A model generated the notes under the pieces. That model was given only the letters and a program-made list of their open reading frames with translations, did no database searches and had not been told where the DNA came from. A program made the translations under genes and the position numbers. Positions 1 to 12,264 of a stretch of 64,000 nt of DNA are shown in pieces. Each line of letters begins with the position of its first letter. Position 1 is the stretch's first letter. Source of the DNA: Angiostrongylus vasorum (taxonomy: Eukaryota; Nematoda; Chromadorea; Rhabditida; Metastrongylidae); the NCBI GenBank assembly GCA_018806985.1, contig JADANN010000302.1:2054001-2118000 (forward strand), read 5' to 3'.

Positions 1-880
1 CATTCATTGTGAACTAAACTCTGTTCCAAGGATTTTATGTATGTTCATTATAAACACAGTGACTCAATGTAGAGGTTTATTGTAAGTCGACTTCATTCGC
101 AAACAAGAGTAAAGTTTATGGCATTGTTTTCCACACCGAATGTATCGTTAATGTAGTGACATTTCATATGCTGACAATTTAGCAATGTTTTAACGGAAGA
201 AATGAGCTATACTAAGAGAAAGAAGCAACGACAACAAGTTCTAATTCTTCACTAATAGACAACATATTGCCGTTAGGCGTAAGTTCTTCGTTCAGAAGGT
301 GGCATTGGGTACGGTGGTCGATAAGTTCTGCAAAAAACACACCGAATAATGAATCGACACATTTTCGTCGACTAGCGGTGGACAATAACTATGGTTTTTT
401 CGCCTTCTTTACATTCATCCACTTCTGTAAGGCTGATCTGTCACAGTTTTCATTCGTCGTCTCACGGCTGAGAAAATTTTCTGCAGTTTTATTAGAAACA
501 CCCTTAATACTAGTTGTTGAGCATCCGGCTCTACCCCTTCCGTTTACCGTCAACGTAGTTATTTCTAGAGCATTAATATTCCGAAGCCTCTCTATCAGTC
601 TTACACATATTTGCTGTGACCTAGAGAAACCTAAATGGAACGTTCCAAAAACAATAGTGAAGTTTATAGCTCCGGATTTTACGAATACCTTTTCTAATAG
701 TTTTCTTTGCCTGCATCCATTTGCTCTATACCATTTTCAAGCTTATTTGTTTACGTAACTATTTGCATTCTAACACTTTCTCTAGCATTTGATTTACAAA
801 TAACTTTAGCTATGTTTACTTTTTCATTTTCTGCCTTCTATAATTTTTATGGCAGGGTAATAAGCGAAATACAACCACAA
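1..880. other. No supported gene
   Basis: A 163-codon open stretch (267-758, non-ATG start) has no recognisable protein character on either strand. No repeat family was matched. Confidence 0.5.
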
Positions 881-894
881 TATTGCTGAGATAT

Positions 895-1121
895 CTGCAA
901 AACTCCGGACAGCAGGTGTATGCAGTGGAGAACGAACGCGCTATTGTCCTTTCCGGGGAGTAACGCGTTCACCACCACACCATGCGGGTCCTTCGTTTCG
1001 TCTGTCTCTCAGCACTGATCGATAGGACCCGCATGGTGTGGTGGTGAACGCGTTACTCCCCGGAAAGGACAATAGCGCGTTCGTTCCCCACCGCATACAC
1101 CTGCGGTCCGGAGTTTTGCAA
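895..1121. repeat. Foldback SINE-D dimer (98 bp arms)
   Basis: The left arm (895-992) and right arm (1024-1121) are near-perfect inverted copies with a 31 bp spacer. Each arm is the head of a tRNA-derived SINE (A-box-like TGGTGTGGTGGTGAACGCG, B-box-like GCGTTCGTTCC). Confidence 0.9.
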
Positions 1122-1674
1122 ATATAACTTTGGCTAGTTGAGATGAATTAGCGTGCTTTTGCTTAATGAGTTCAAAGTTCGACGTAGTTCTATGAAAAAA
1201 AAACACCGTAATCTCACTGATATATAGCTCCAGTGAACCGCTTCTGGACGCAGGGTGTAGTGCTTCGAAGGGTTTCATACGGCAGATGTAAGTCCTTATG
1301 ATAAGAAGGGTTGTGGGTGCTTATGATCTCCACTTGAGGTTAGCCACCTAAAGGTGATAATCGCAGTGAACTTTCTAGAAACTACTCGAATAGCTGCAGT
1401 AAAAACTTAAAACTTGACCGCTTAGCAATAGTTCGTCATTTAAAAAACATCTCGGAAGTTGGAAAGCTCGGTAAAAGGTATCGCAAAAATTGAACCACTG
1501 CTTTAACACGGTGACGATGACTAGCCTATCTCGTTCGTAGACGATTTAATACTGCATAACTTTCTAAATCCTACCGAAATGACCACAACATACTGAAGAA
1601 TCCAAAATACGTTAGGACATGCAACTTCTGCGGCCGAAAGTGATCAAAATCTCTAATCCTCATTGTGACAGTCA

Positions 1675-1965
1675 GCTTAACTAGGTTCAATGCCAATTTG
1701 TTGTTCTTCCCTAGATCATTCCCGTTTACGGGCGAGTGCTGATAACACAAATAGCGTAGAAAACTGCCTGAGCAAAAGGTAAAGCAACGCCTCGGTGGAG
1801 CAGTGGGCAACACGTGATCGCCACCAAAGAGTTCTAGCACGAGGGAAGGAATCGAACCAGTGATCGCATGTGCATTGCAAATTAGCTCCAACCACTATGC
1901 TACAAGCACTCCTTGTGTTTGCACATTTGGTAAAAGCGATGAGCCATTGACGACTTGGATATTGC
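1675..1965. repeat. Degenerate SINE-D fragment
   Basis: AATTTGTTGTTCTTCCCTAG and CCCGTTTACGGGCGAGTGCT resemble the inverted SINE-D tail. GGAATCGAACCAGTGATCGC is a B-box-like stretch read on the minus strand. Confidence 0.35.
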
Positions 1966-3599
1966 GCATTAATCAATGTTATGACGGAAATGCCGCCGCC
2001 ACCGGTAGCCCGAAATCAGACCAGTAAATTACCGTAATCCACCTGCAGGACGAATATGTTTCGTGCCGACGTCGTCCCTAATGATGGTGGTCGTTGTGGT
2101 GATGACGTTGTACATACGACTGGTACCTTACCGCTCACGTCCTTGAGTCAGGTTTGGAAGTGTCAGTTGAAAGTAATAAGCGGGAAAATGCGACAAAATA
2201 TCGTGTTTCCGAACGATTATGTTGACAGGAGGATAACAGTGCAATTACTAGAGCGTGTGATGATGGTCGAGTGTTAACTATCGTCGATAAGCCATTGTTA
2301 TTATGACAGTTATAGAATCGACATCAACTAGTCTACTGCCATCCATCGTTCCACATCGGTAATACTGACTGCAAAAAACTCTGACAAACCCACTCATTGT
2401 GTTGCATGAATCGATTTCAATGCGGAAATACATTTCTTTGAGACCAAAGATCAAAACATTCATAATTTTTTTATAACGTCTTTGAGATACAAAAATCTGT
2501 TTACTATTATCCATATTACCAATAAATGTCCTACACAAGTGATTATAGAATATCTTCCTCTTCACAATTGAGTTGGTTTTGATGAGTTCACTACATACAC
2601 TGGTATGAAGTCGCAACGTGGTTACAGTTTTTAAGAAATCCTCAAGACCATTTTCATTAATTCAAATGCTAATAAGTTACATAGCGTTACCTCAGTATTC
2701 TTTCAAGAAGTAAATTTCCGACTGGCACACCCTTTTTTTTAACCTTCCGTTATTTTTTCCCTCTGTATTGTTTGAATGTCCCACAACTGCTAAAAGAATG
2801 AAAGTGACTGCTAGAGGTTTTAGAGCAGAAACGAAACACCGGAATATTCTTTCGTAACTTATTTTTTAGACTGGAGAACACTTTCCAAAAAAAGTTTTCC
2901 GTTAACAAGGAAAAAAAGTACCAGAATAGAAGATGAAAACTGTCCCTTCACTTGCAAAGGTGTTTCCAAAAAACATTTCTACAGCTCCGAAGAACGAGTT
3001 TCTTTTAAATCGGCCTAACATGAAAAGAATTATGTTTTGTGATAAGCAGAGTGTATGTTATTGAAATGGCCAACGTCTAAGTGGAATTTCTCCTATTCCG
3101 GAGCCATCTTTTCTTGTGTTCTTCACAGCTAGTGAAGAGACCCCACTTAATATAGGGTTAGGAATGTCATTTTTTAGAGTGCGTACTTTTTCCACAAAAC
3201 TTCTTATTTCCTTCCTTTTAAGGCGAAAAAGCTAGCTAAGAGCATTTCAGCTCTGCTCTGCCATGGTGTAGGTTTATTGTCAGCTGCATAGTGTGACGGC
3301 GAATGTGGTGCACATCGCATTTCGCCAATCAGCAACCATTTACCAACTTCGATGACGTTGTAAACTATTAAGAGGATTCTGTTTATCTTCTTTGTTTTTT
3401 TGCTTACTACGAATAATGTCCAGCTTGTCACTAAGGAAATCTAAATAGTTGACTTAACTTGGTTAAGTTTCCAGTCGTAGCGAGTCACTACTGATGTCGA
3501 ACCGTTTAACACAGTGCAGTCTCTAGAAAAAAGCAGAGATATAATGACTGTGAATGACTACTGAGACAACCACCATTGAAGCGGGAACCTGCGAAACTA
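1966..3599. other. No supported gene
   Basis: AT-rich sequence with short chance frames only. No repeat shared with the rest of the window was seen. Confidence 0.5.
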
Positions 3600-3810
3600 G
3601 GGCACTAGGCCGTTTTTTGAACATTCCGCTTCCCTTTCAGTGGTTCACGTGTGATCCACCGCACCAACCAGCACGTTTGATTTGATTTCTCGTCAGCCAG
3701 ATTTTAACCCTAACGGGGCTATCAGCAACCATCTCTCAACGTCTATGAGCTAGTAGTACAAATCGGCATTGAACTGAGTTGAGATAAAGCTCCCGTCGGA
3801 ATCACAATGT
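3600..3810. repeat. Degenerate SINE-D fragment
   Basis: CCCTAACGGGGCTATCAGCA and ACTGAGTTGAGATAAAG match the family tail. Confidence 0.4.
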
Positions 3811-3921
3811 TTCAAGCTTTATTTACTGCCTATTTTTTTCTACGGCAAGATTCGAGATGGAATACACCCACAAGGATGGTGAGATGTGGGCAAAACTCGA
3901 GAATAAAGGCTTTCGGGATAA

Positions 3922-4180
3922 AGATCTCGACGTTGATCAATCCCGAGGGATGCGCTATTCATTCGACTTCATTAAACATCGTTGGAGGTGAGTGAATGCA
4001 TACCTGGCTTTTACAATGACTCGCGGTGGCCTGCCAATGTGTCGAGTCAGTGTTGTTATCCTCCCAGACAAGTTTGGTACCAATTTGCCGATCCTGGCGG
4101 GATGGCAGGCCTGGAGAGCCTGATGGGCTGGGACCAATCCCATGTGTATGCAGAGCGCCACCGACTACTGTTCTACATGA
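3922..4180 (-). repeat. SINE-A copy, minus strand
   Basis: GACGTTGATCAATCCCGAGG (tail read in reverse) to GGACCAATCCCATGTGTATG (reverse B box). Confidence 0.8.
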
Positions 4181-4249
4181 CCTCTTAAATGAGCTACAAG
4201 CTAATAATAGTTGATAATAGTAACAACACCACTATGCCGTTCATCTCTC

Positions 4250-4535
4250 CGCCGTTGGGAAGTTGGTGTCAGGGTTTCTGGGAAACGTTCGCTCTAGGAA
4301 GTCCAAGTGGGAGCGCTCTGGTATAAGTTATCTCAGGACTCCAGGAAAAATCCGCTCGACGTACATTCAACGGCATTCATAACGAACCCGAAAATCCTCA
4401 GGCAGCAACCGAACCCAAGAGCAAGAAGTTTGAAGATCTCCATGGATGGGAAATTCAAAGAAACCAATCGAATGCATGAAGTGTTGGGAACCGAATTTGT
4501 GAGGACGGATCATGTGAAGCAAATAAAAGTTGAAT
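4250..4535 (+). repeat. SINE-C copy, 5' truncated
   Basis: GAAGTTGGTGTCAGGGTTTC through GAATGCATGAAGTGTTGGGA matches the 46403 copy in order. Confidence 0.55.
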
Positions 4536-4539
4536 GAAA

Positions 4540-7010
4540 AACCACAAGAATATTCAAGTGTTTGTTTAGAGGATGCAAGATGTCTTGTTTTATTGGAATT
4601 CAAGTGTGACTTATTGGAACCCCCTTACAAATATTTTTTTCTTTGTTTCGTCCAGGCTTCTTTTCCGAACACGTAGATAAATAAACAGGCAGGTTTCGTT
4701 CAGTTTGGCGGTGTTGCCCAAGCTATCGACGGTGCTTTCGGCTATTTTATAAAAAATACACATAGGATTAAGACGATAAATTAACGTCTCTTCTGTAAAT
4801 CTGTTTAGTTCTCAATCCCTCAAATGCATTGTTGATAGAGAAATCGTTGCCTTTTACGAGAAGACCAGCCTCAGGCGTTATGGTTGTAGCAATTTCGAAG
4901 CTGTTGTTAAAAAAATGGTGCGACTAAGGGTTTATTCAATTTACTAATTTGTAACTCATAATTCAATGTTGTGCACCAATAAGACCATGGGCTCACAAGT
5001 GGCAACAAGCGAGTGACCACGAAATTATGTGCTGCATAAACCATCAACTTACTCGTGTTGAAACGGAGTTGGATTCAGAAGGTGTGTAAGACATTTCCAC
5101 GGCACTAAGTTGAGGGCGTTAGGACGTTAAGAGCATTCTAGAGAATTTTCAAGAACTGTAGATGCATCTAAAAGGCATGCGTGCTAGTATAGAAATCCTC
5201 CAATAAGGATTCGATGATTTGACACTTAAGTACGATATTATCGAAATGGGTGATGCTAGCAAAGAGAGCAACTATTAAACGTCCTTTAGAATTCTGATGA
5301 AGAACTATTGGTGGAAATACATGGACGACCGAAGGCGAGCTTGATTGTCAACTTCGATTCTTTGAAAACCTATAGATCGAACTAACATGCTCATAGAACT
5401 AGCTTCCACGGCACTTCAACGACAAGCAACAGAAAGGAAGATGTCGTAGGATTGTGTCTAACTAGGCTAAATTTTATAGAGATGGTGGCACTTTTATCAA
5501 ATTTGTCATTGGTTACCTGAACACTAAGATTCGTTATCGATATAGACCCTAAAGAGCTTCACATCGGTATCCAAGAAGTGGAATGGTACCTTGTTGTGAT
5601 CGACATTGAGAATCTCAAATGGGAAAATGTCATTATCAACTTGACCATGTAACCGTAAATCGAATGTTTTGTCTAGTCGGTGTCGTTGTGATTGCAAAAG
5701 CTTTCAGAATCTGTAATGAGTAATAAAAGTAAAAACATCATTAAATCAATGCTTTCAATGGTATCATCATCAAATCAGTGTTCAGGTTCTCTCACCAACC
5801 ACTGGAACCGATAGGTACAAAAGTGGCATCAATAATCAATTCCTTAGAGTGCCAATTCCTCGTGCTTCCTTCATCGCATCGTAGAGCTGTGTAAACACAT
5901 ATTTGCTCGACCTTTTTCGTGTTTTCTATTCTCCCAGGCCCCGAAGGGGCTGAGGGCTTGGTTAGCCCATGGTGTGGGGTTCAGCCAATGAGCATTTGTT
6001 TGCACGGCACATTAAGCTACTGCGCTAAATACGCCTTCACCAACGAATACTCCATAAGAAAACATCGCGAAACAAGCAAATACTCGTTTATTTGTACTGT
6101 GACTGGAACGTCCTTTAAAAAATCCTTTAAGCGCATAATTGATTGCCGTGCTAGAGAAACCGTTTATCCCTCACTAATCGTATTTTCTTAGAAAAAAAAT
6201 CCACAAACAGAGAAGAAGATAGAGCACGAGAAGCAGTAAGAACGATTGTGGGAGAGGAAGGAAAAAATTGACAGATTTGTGAATCGGTTTGTTAGACTTT
6301 ACTTACTCAACTAGACAACTAGTTTGAAGAGTAATAGACGTTCCATGTTTAATAACACTTTCGACCAACATTGGAAATTTTAATGAGAATAGAGAATAAA
6401 TGATCGTCAGCCGTCACGTGATTCATACACAGGAACCCCCGTCACTTCCCCAGATGATGGTTGCTGACCAGGCGGAGTGAAAACGAATGGAGCAAATGCA
6501 GGAATCACAACTTAGAAAGATCAGTTATTTTGGTGCTATAAATTTCATAACTTTCCTTTCTTCTTCCTTTTTGGTTTATTTCTCACCTATTCGTTAAAGA
6601 AGATTTCCTGAACAACTTTGTTTTTAAAGCTCAACTTACTAGAAAGCGATTTAGTTGAAAAAAATAGTTAACAAGAGCTGGGAAGTGGACAAGGCTTGAG
6701 GTGTTTGCAGTACACATATTATCAAAGGAAAGATAAAAAACGGTTAAAAAGTTTGGAAAATTTCCAACATTGCAAACATATGGAACAGGTTTTGCTCCAT
6801 TCCCGCATTCACAAAGAGTCAAAAAAGCCTAAGATGACAAGTAAAAATTGAACACGGGCATCATTTTCGTACACGGTGTATTGAATCCGATGTATCTCAT
6901 GTGTAGAGAGCACACCCTATATATTATATGTAATATAAGTCGTCTTTGTAGAAACATTTGTTATAGACTTATGGTCATTTTCTTAATTTTTTCCTTATTT
7001 TACATGACCC
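4540..7010. other. No supported gene
   Basis: Apart from a SINE scrap at 5925-6000, I see only chance frames. The stretch 5280-5700 has alternating open frames and could be very old retroelement sequence, but nothing can be named. Confidence 0.45.
5925..6000 (-). repeat. Short SINE fragment
   Basis: CTGAGGGCTTGGTTAGCCCA with GTGTGGGGTTC resembles the reversed head of SINE-A/B. Confidence 0.35.
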
Positions 7011-7011
7011 G

Positions 7012-7258
7012 TCATCAAGTCTACTGCACGGATCCCAGCACTTCTTGCATTCGATTCCTTTTCCTCACTTTCATCGTCCTCCTTATGAATGTTGTAGAAA
7101 ACTGGTCGAGTAGACTCTCCCTTGCGATCTTGGAGATAGCAAAACTAAGGGGTTCTGACGTAGACTGGAGGAGAGCGTTTGTGGGGTAGGGGAGGATCGA
7201 ACTAGGGCCCTGTGCTTACTGATCGATAGCATCACTTACCATTGCGCTATCCCTTTCC
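7012..7258 (-). repeat. SINE-B copy, minus strand
   Basis: On the minus strand the tRNA-like head reads GGGATAGCGCAATGGTAAGT (A box) and CCTAGTTCGATCCTCCC (B box). The far end has the family mark AGTCTACTGCACGGATCCCA (plus strand). Confidence 0.75.
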
Positions 7259-8084
7259 GTGATTACCACCGACTATCAAATTTAAAATGACTAAATTTTG
7301 TTCCATGAGGATGTTGACCATGTGATGCTTCCGTTCTCATCAAAAGATGTACGCTTCGCTTAATAGGTCATATTACACTCAAATTCATCGCAATCCTTTT
7401 TTATCGTGATAGGATCTTTGGCCAAGAAATGTTAATTTGGAGTTCAACTGTCAGAACGGAGAAGGCGAAGACCCATTCACGACGAGCTTGCTAACGCCGT
7501 GCCCATTGTTACTGCCATATAAATCTTTTAGTTGAATTTCCCTATGTCATCGATAATGACGACAACCAAATGAAAAGTAGTTAGAACAGGTGAATATTCC
7601 TGCATGAACCAACATATTGAATTGTTCTAGTGGTTTTCTGGGTAAGTGCTTCTCTATCGACGTCGCAGAGCTCGTGTAACGTTGCGATTAGGGGTGCCCT
7701 GTAATTGACATGTGGTCTTTGTTTCGATCTTGGACTTTGGGTTAACCGTTATCCTTTCGAAGTGAGCAAATCCACACTATTTGTTTGTTGTGTTAGGATT
7801 AGAACACTGGTTTAATGCTTTACTTCGCCTCTGAAAGGGTCTAAGCTAATATGTATTCATTAAACGCTATGATGCTTAAAGAAGCCGGAGGCATGGTTTA
7901 CCCTTCAGAGACAACGCCGAACGTTTCGCCCTTTATCCTCAAAGCGTCAGATTTTCACTTGTGTGTTTTCTTTTTTTGACTATTCACGCTGTGGATCGCC
8001 TTCAGCATCGACCATTCTCATAGCTACCTGTAGAAAATCATCGCATTAGTTGGGTGAATCGTCGTTGATCGTTGGCTGATTGCA

Positions 8085-8275
8085 CTACATCCCAATTATC
8101 CACTCTGCGAGAAAAGAAAAAGAACGCTTCAGCTCGTGATACACATCCATCCATTCAGTAATCGTATTCTGCTCCAACGATTTTCCGTACCGGTGTTGTA
8201 GTCCACCTCCGCCGTCATCGCCATCACCATCTCCACCAACGGGAGTAACCTCGTTCTTCAATATGTTAAAGGTAT
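8085..8275 (-). CDS. Possible terminal exon of an unknown minus-strand gene
   Basis: On the minus strand, a T-rich stretch ending TTGCTTAG opens a frame reading TFNILKNEVTPVGG, an Asp/Gly-rich run, LQHRYGKSLEQNTITEWMDV, then YHELKRSFSFLAEWIIGM and stop. No family is recognised. On the plus strand the same DNA reads as a Pro/Ser-rich frame ending at a donor-like AAAG|GTATCT, so the strand is not certain. Confidence 0.25.
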
Positions 8276-8831
8276 CTAAGCAATGCCATGAAATATGATT
8301 GAAATAATAGAAAATATAGGTGAGGCGAATAAATAGATATATGTGTATACTTTAAAATGTGTTATATGGTAATTCGTGCCCTACGTTGTGTTTCTGTGTC
8401 CCGACAAAATCAAACCCATGGGCTCTTGTTCCCAGATCATCACCAAAGGCAGTTTCTGGCCAGCAGTTGTGGATAAGAAACACTCGTGGTTGTAAACTTG
8501 GTTACTACGAAAGTTAATGTGATACCCGTACTATTTGCTTGATCATCAACCTATGTCGGCGGTTAGATGTGTCGTGCAGAACATACAGCGCTGATGGTTC
8601 GATCTCTCATCCCGTAGTAAAGTCTGGAATTTAATACTAGCGATCAAAACTGCGATATGATACACTGTCAGACGCCTAGATTATTTTCTATAGGCCAATT
8701 AGGCCTCAATTCAATCGCTTGCGATTATACGAATCAAATCGAGTACTTGAGGCATCCCTAAGGAGTTATTCTGCAAAGTATACTCTTACGTTTTCATCGG
8801 GTTTCTGCATGCTACGCTTACAGTTCGGAAT

Positions 8832-9110
8832 GGGCACGTGTGACGCAGTGGTTAGATGCTCCACTGCAACACACAGATGGAATCGATCTCCGTGCCCATA
8901 GCCCACCAAGCCTTCCATCCCTCGGGGATCGGCAAATTGGTACCAGACTTGTCTGGGAGGATAGCAGCACTAGCTCGATACATCGGTGGGCCACCGTGAG
9001 TCATTGTAAAGGTCAGATGTGCGTTCAATTACCTCCAACGATAGTTTATATAGTCGAATACATGGCGCATCCCTCGAGGGATTGACCAGCGCCGATAGCT
9101 TTGTCCTTTC
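8832..9110 (+). repeat. SINE-A copy, near full length
   Basis: The tRNA-like head CACGTGTGACGCAGTGG (A box) and GGAATCGATCTC (B box) is followed by the family body GGTACCAGACTTGTCTGGGA and a tail ending GATTGACCAGCGCCGATAGC. Confidence 0.85.
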
Positions 9111-9554
9111 CTTTTATACTCTTACAGAGTAGAAGCGCCGAATTTCTTCCAAAATTTGATCAGCTGACTAGGTGGTGAAAAATTTAGAGAACCTCTAAAC
9201 AAACAGTTTGAAAGTTCGTACTTGCGAATTTTTATTAAAAGACGGCAAGTGATAATTTTCTCAACGTCAGTTGCTGTCGAGTATTACGTTGTATGAAAGG
9301 AAATATGCTCATAGCCAATAATTTTAGGTTTATCAGTTGTAAAATTCACCACTTACTTCGAAATTCAGTTATTACAACAGATTTATGGAAGTTTTCCTTC
9401 TTTTTTGCTTTCCTTTTTTTCTTTTATTTTAAGATTCATCAACACATTCGGCATAGTTTCACTTTTCCCACGTTATTATTTCTTTGTGTTGGAAGAACCA
9501 TTCGTACGGTGCTAAACGTGAAGATGCGATATTAATTCATATGATAAACCTGTC

Positions 9555-9760
9555 TTTAAAAGTAGTGCGGATCCCAGTATTTTTTCATTCGCTTCGTCAT
9601 CTCGTATCAACCGTCCATGAAGGTTTTCGGATTTGGATGATGTTCGCCTGCGAGTGGACGATTTTGTCCTCCTCATGAATCTCTCTGAATTCCGATCAAG
9701 CAGACTTTTCTTTGAATTCTCAAATGTCTCTACTGGGGCGTTCTAAAGATTTTCACCACT
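9555..9760 (-). repeat. SINE-B tail fragment
   Basis: AGTGCGGATCCCAGTATTTT and CCGTCCATGAAGGTTTTCGG match the 17785 copy; the head is absent. Confidence 0.6.
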
Positions 9761-9854
9761 TTCGCTTCCTTGTGAATCGAAAAGAGCTCTCTCTAGACTG
9801 GTATAGTAGTAACTTGCCAACGCTAAAAGCATGAGAAGTCTGGTACACCTTATA

Positions 9855-10140
9855 ACAGTTCCCAGGATCGACTTTCTATTAACCTTAGCATTGGGATATG
9901 AATGAGTCGTATGAATTCTCGAAAAAGCTGCTGATCATGTAATTGCCATAGAGTTTTCCGTCTTTTTAGTAAGTGTTACTGAAGCGTTTAGCCTAGTAAA
10001 TTGTATATCAGCATACCCTTCCATGCTCTGAAGAAGGCGATGCTGCCGAAACGTCAGCCACTGTTGTATTGTGTTGTGTTTTTTCTATGGAAGTAAATGT
10101 ATGCTGTTTAACAACCTCGCGATTGCTGAACAAGAAAAAA
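9855..10140 (+). mobile_element. Hammerhead-family unit, + strand
   Basis: CCAGGATCGACTTTCTATTA at the left, the core at 10025, then ATGCTGTTTAACAACCTCGC, which is repeated in reverse at 47955-47975. Relative to the 47889 unit, the ATCGACTTTC piece is in the opposite orientation. Confidence 0.55.
10025..10058 (+). ncRNA. Hammerhead-ribozyme-like motif, best core
   Basis: CTGAAGA (10028-10034), one A, hairpin GGC-GATGCT-GCC, then GAAACGTC (10048-10055). CTGANGA and GAAA are the hammerhead core; ACGTC provides the minimal helix III and an NUH site. Helix I is GCT (10025-10027) with AGC (10056-10058). One extra A sits before helix II, as in the other copies. Confidence 0.6.
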
Positions 10141-10865
10141 CGCATGAGAAGTCTCTTTGGTCTGAGGCAGAGTCGAACTAATCACCATGTGCATTACTGC
10201 ACAGTATTTCCAACCAATTCGCTTCCCGCACCTCTGGATGATTATTTGGATATCGAAAATTTAGCGAAAAGTACAGAACACATAGATTTAAGACATTGTT
10301 ACAGAACCTCTTGAGCTTTTTCTTTTCGGAAACAAAGTGAAATATTGCAGAGATAGTGCTTGAAACCTTTCATTCATATTCACTATCCCATCATATTCAG
10401 TCAAACGTAATCTCGATCCTATCGTCAAACAGTTGACCAACTTTGAATATTCCAGCAGCACTTGCTAGACGTTTCTTGCTCGTTAAGACTAGCAATGACA
10501 TTTAAATAATGTTAGTCAGTGCTTGTGGATCATGGTACCATTGCTTCACAGGAAGAAAGAAAGCCTTTAGGAGGAATTTTGCACTGAAAATAAAGGCTGT
10601 AACATCCTTTTTGCATCGAATACAATCAGTGATGTCAACGAGAAACGTTTTTTCTAAATTAACTGCAACTAAACTTCTATTGGAAGGAGTTCTTCTGCAT
10701 TGTTCAGATTCGAATGGAATGCTGTGCCGTGAATCACCGAATAAGTCCACACGTTAAGAAAACGAGTCATAAGAGAATGTCAGGACAGCAGTAAATAACA
10801 ACATCTTGTTTAGTGTGCACGCTAAATTTTGTTCTCTTCTAAATTTCCTTCAGTTATTAAGTAAG

Positions 10866-11018
10866 TTATAATGAAATAATTATGAAGCCTCTGTGGGTTA
10901 TGGATCGGTTGATAGTGATATCAATGATTTCCTTCCCACTACTCTCGTTATAACCAAGATTTCCTACAAAGTGCACCAATTTTGGAACATTAAGGCGATG
11001 GTCCACAAAACTTCCTTT
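10866..11018 (-). CDS. Possible terminal exon of an unknown minus-strand gene
   Basis: After an acceptor-like ATAATTCAG, the minus strand is open for 51 codons including the stop: KGSFVDHRLNVPKLVHFVGN, LGYNESSGKEIIDITINRSI, THRGFIIISL. The composition is protein-like (no low complexity, mixed polar residues). No partner exon or family was recognised. Confidence 0.25.
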   Translation of the reverse strand, partial: KGSFVDHRLNVPKLVHFVGNLGYNESSGKEIIDITINRSITHRGFIIISL

Positions 11019-11162
11019 CTGAATTATTCTAGAAATTTTACCTAATAGTATCGCTGTATTATTTGCGGTATAATTATTCACTGACAATAACTTATAAACG
11101 ATTTGATCTTTTTTTTTGCTTTTTTATCTCATTCTTTATTCATTATTGTATTTCTATATTCG

Positions 11163-11435
11163 GCGCGTGTGACGCAGTGGTTGGAGGAGCCACTGCGACA
11201 CACACGTGAATCGATCCCAACGTCCATGGCTCACCAAGCCTTCCATACCTCCGGGGTCGGCAAATTGGTAACAGCCTTATCTGGGAGGATAGCAGCACTG
11301 GCTCGATACATCGGTAGGCCACCTCGACTCATTGTAAAAGGCCAGATGTGCATTCAATCACCTCCAACGATACTTAATGAAGTCGAATGCATGGCACATC
11401 CCTCAGGGATTGATCAACGTCTAGGGCTTTTTTTA
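11163..11435 (+). repeat. SINE-A copy, near full length
   Basis: GCGTGTGACGCAGTGGTTGG head, GAATCGATCCCA B-box, GGCTCGATACATCGGTAGGC body and GGGATTGATCAACG tail. Confidence 0.85.
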
Positions 11436-12127
11436 TATCTATTCATTTTCTTCTTACTTACTTTTTTACTGCGAAAAAGACACGCATATGGCACAGCCGT
11501 TAGAGCTGCCTTACCATACACATGTGCTACTTAGATCAATCCCACGCTACAGGTCAGCACATCACAGCGTCTTGATTAAATTAGTGTTAAACTTACTGAA
11601 ATATGGAAGAAAATCATGGACTTGGGTGACTGGCAGGCTTTTTGTCTGTCATTCCACAGGTCAAATATGCGTTCAGACACCTCTGTGATGTTTCGTGGAG
11701 TCGATAGCTGATGAAGTATTTTACTGGAGGATTTATTAGTTCTCATTATTTTTATGTTGCTCATCAGAAATTAAACACATTTCATCTACAATTCAAGCGC
11801 TTTCTTCTTGGATTCCTAGTGGATTGTATTTGTTATCAACTAAGAAGAGATGCTCAATACCGGTAGTTATTTGCGGTGGTGGTTAAGTGATAGAGCAAAT
11901 ACAACTAACTACTACACAGATCTGATTAAACATTGGAAAAAAACACTGATGTTGACAACAGTGGAGAGAGGCCATGTATTCGGTTAACTACGCAATTTCG
12001 ACAAATTTCACAGTTCTTCATAAAAATTCCTGTTTCATTGCGATCATATAAACGATGACTGTTCAACTTGCATGATATCATGTCCTTCAAACTGGTACGA
12101 GATGTTGATACACATTCCGATGGTTCG

Positions 12128-12165
12128 TGGCTAACGTTTCGGGGGGCTTCGATAAGTTCAGTATC
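12128..12165 (-). repeat. Decayed hammerhead-family unit
   Basis: Minus strand: ATCGAAGCCCCCCGAAACGT then TAGCCACG. Only the 3' core and the AGCC helix strand remain. Confidence 0.35.
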
Positions 12166-12264
12166 TAAACGCATTGTTACATAGCCGTAGTTTTACTAAT
12201 TACCACACAACGTACCCTCGCATTGAAAAAAAAGAGTATGAAGTAAAGAGAAGTTAGGACATTG

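Noticed and set aside
267..758. 163-codon open frame at the left edge
   Set aside because: It starts at a non-ATG codon, has no domain, motif or splice context, and the reverse strand is equally open in places. Treated as chance.
8832..8900. tRNA gene candidates at SINE heads (also 7200-7258, 18064-18135, 37548-37620, 54460-54530, 54905-54975)
   Set aside because: A and B boxes are present, but the cloverleaf and anticodon arms do not fold, and each continues into a repeat body; these are tRNA-derived SINEs.
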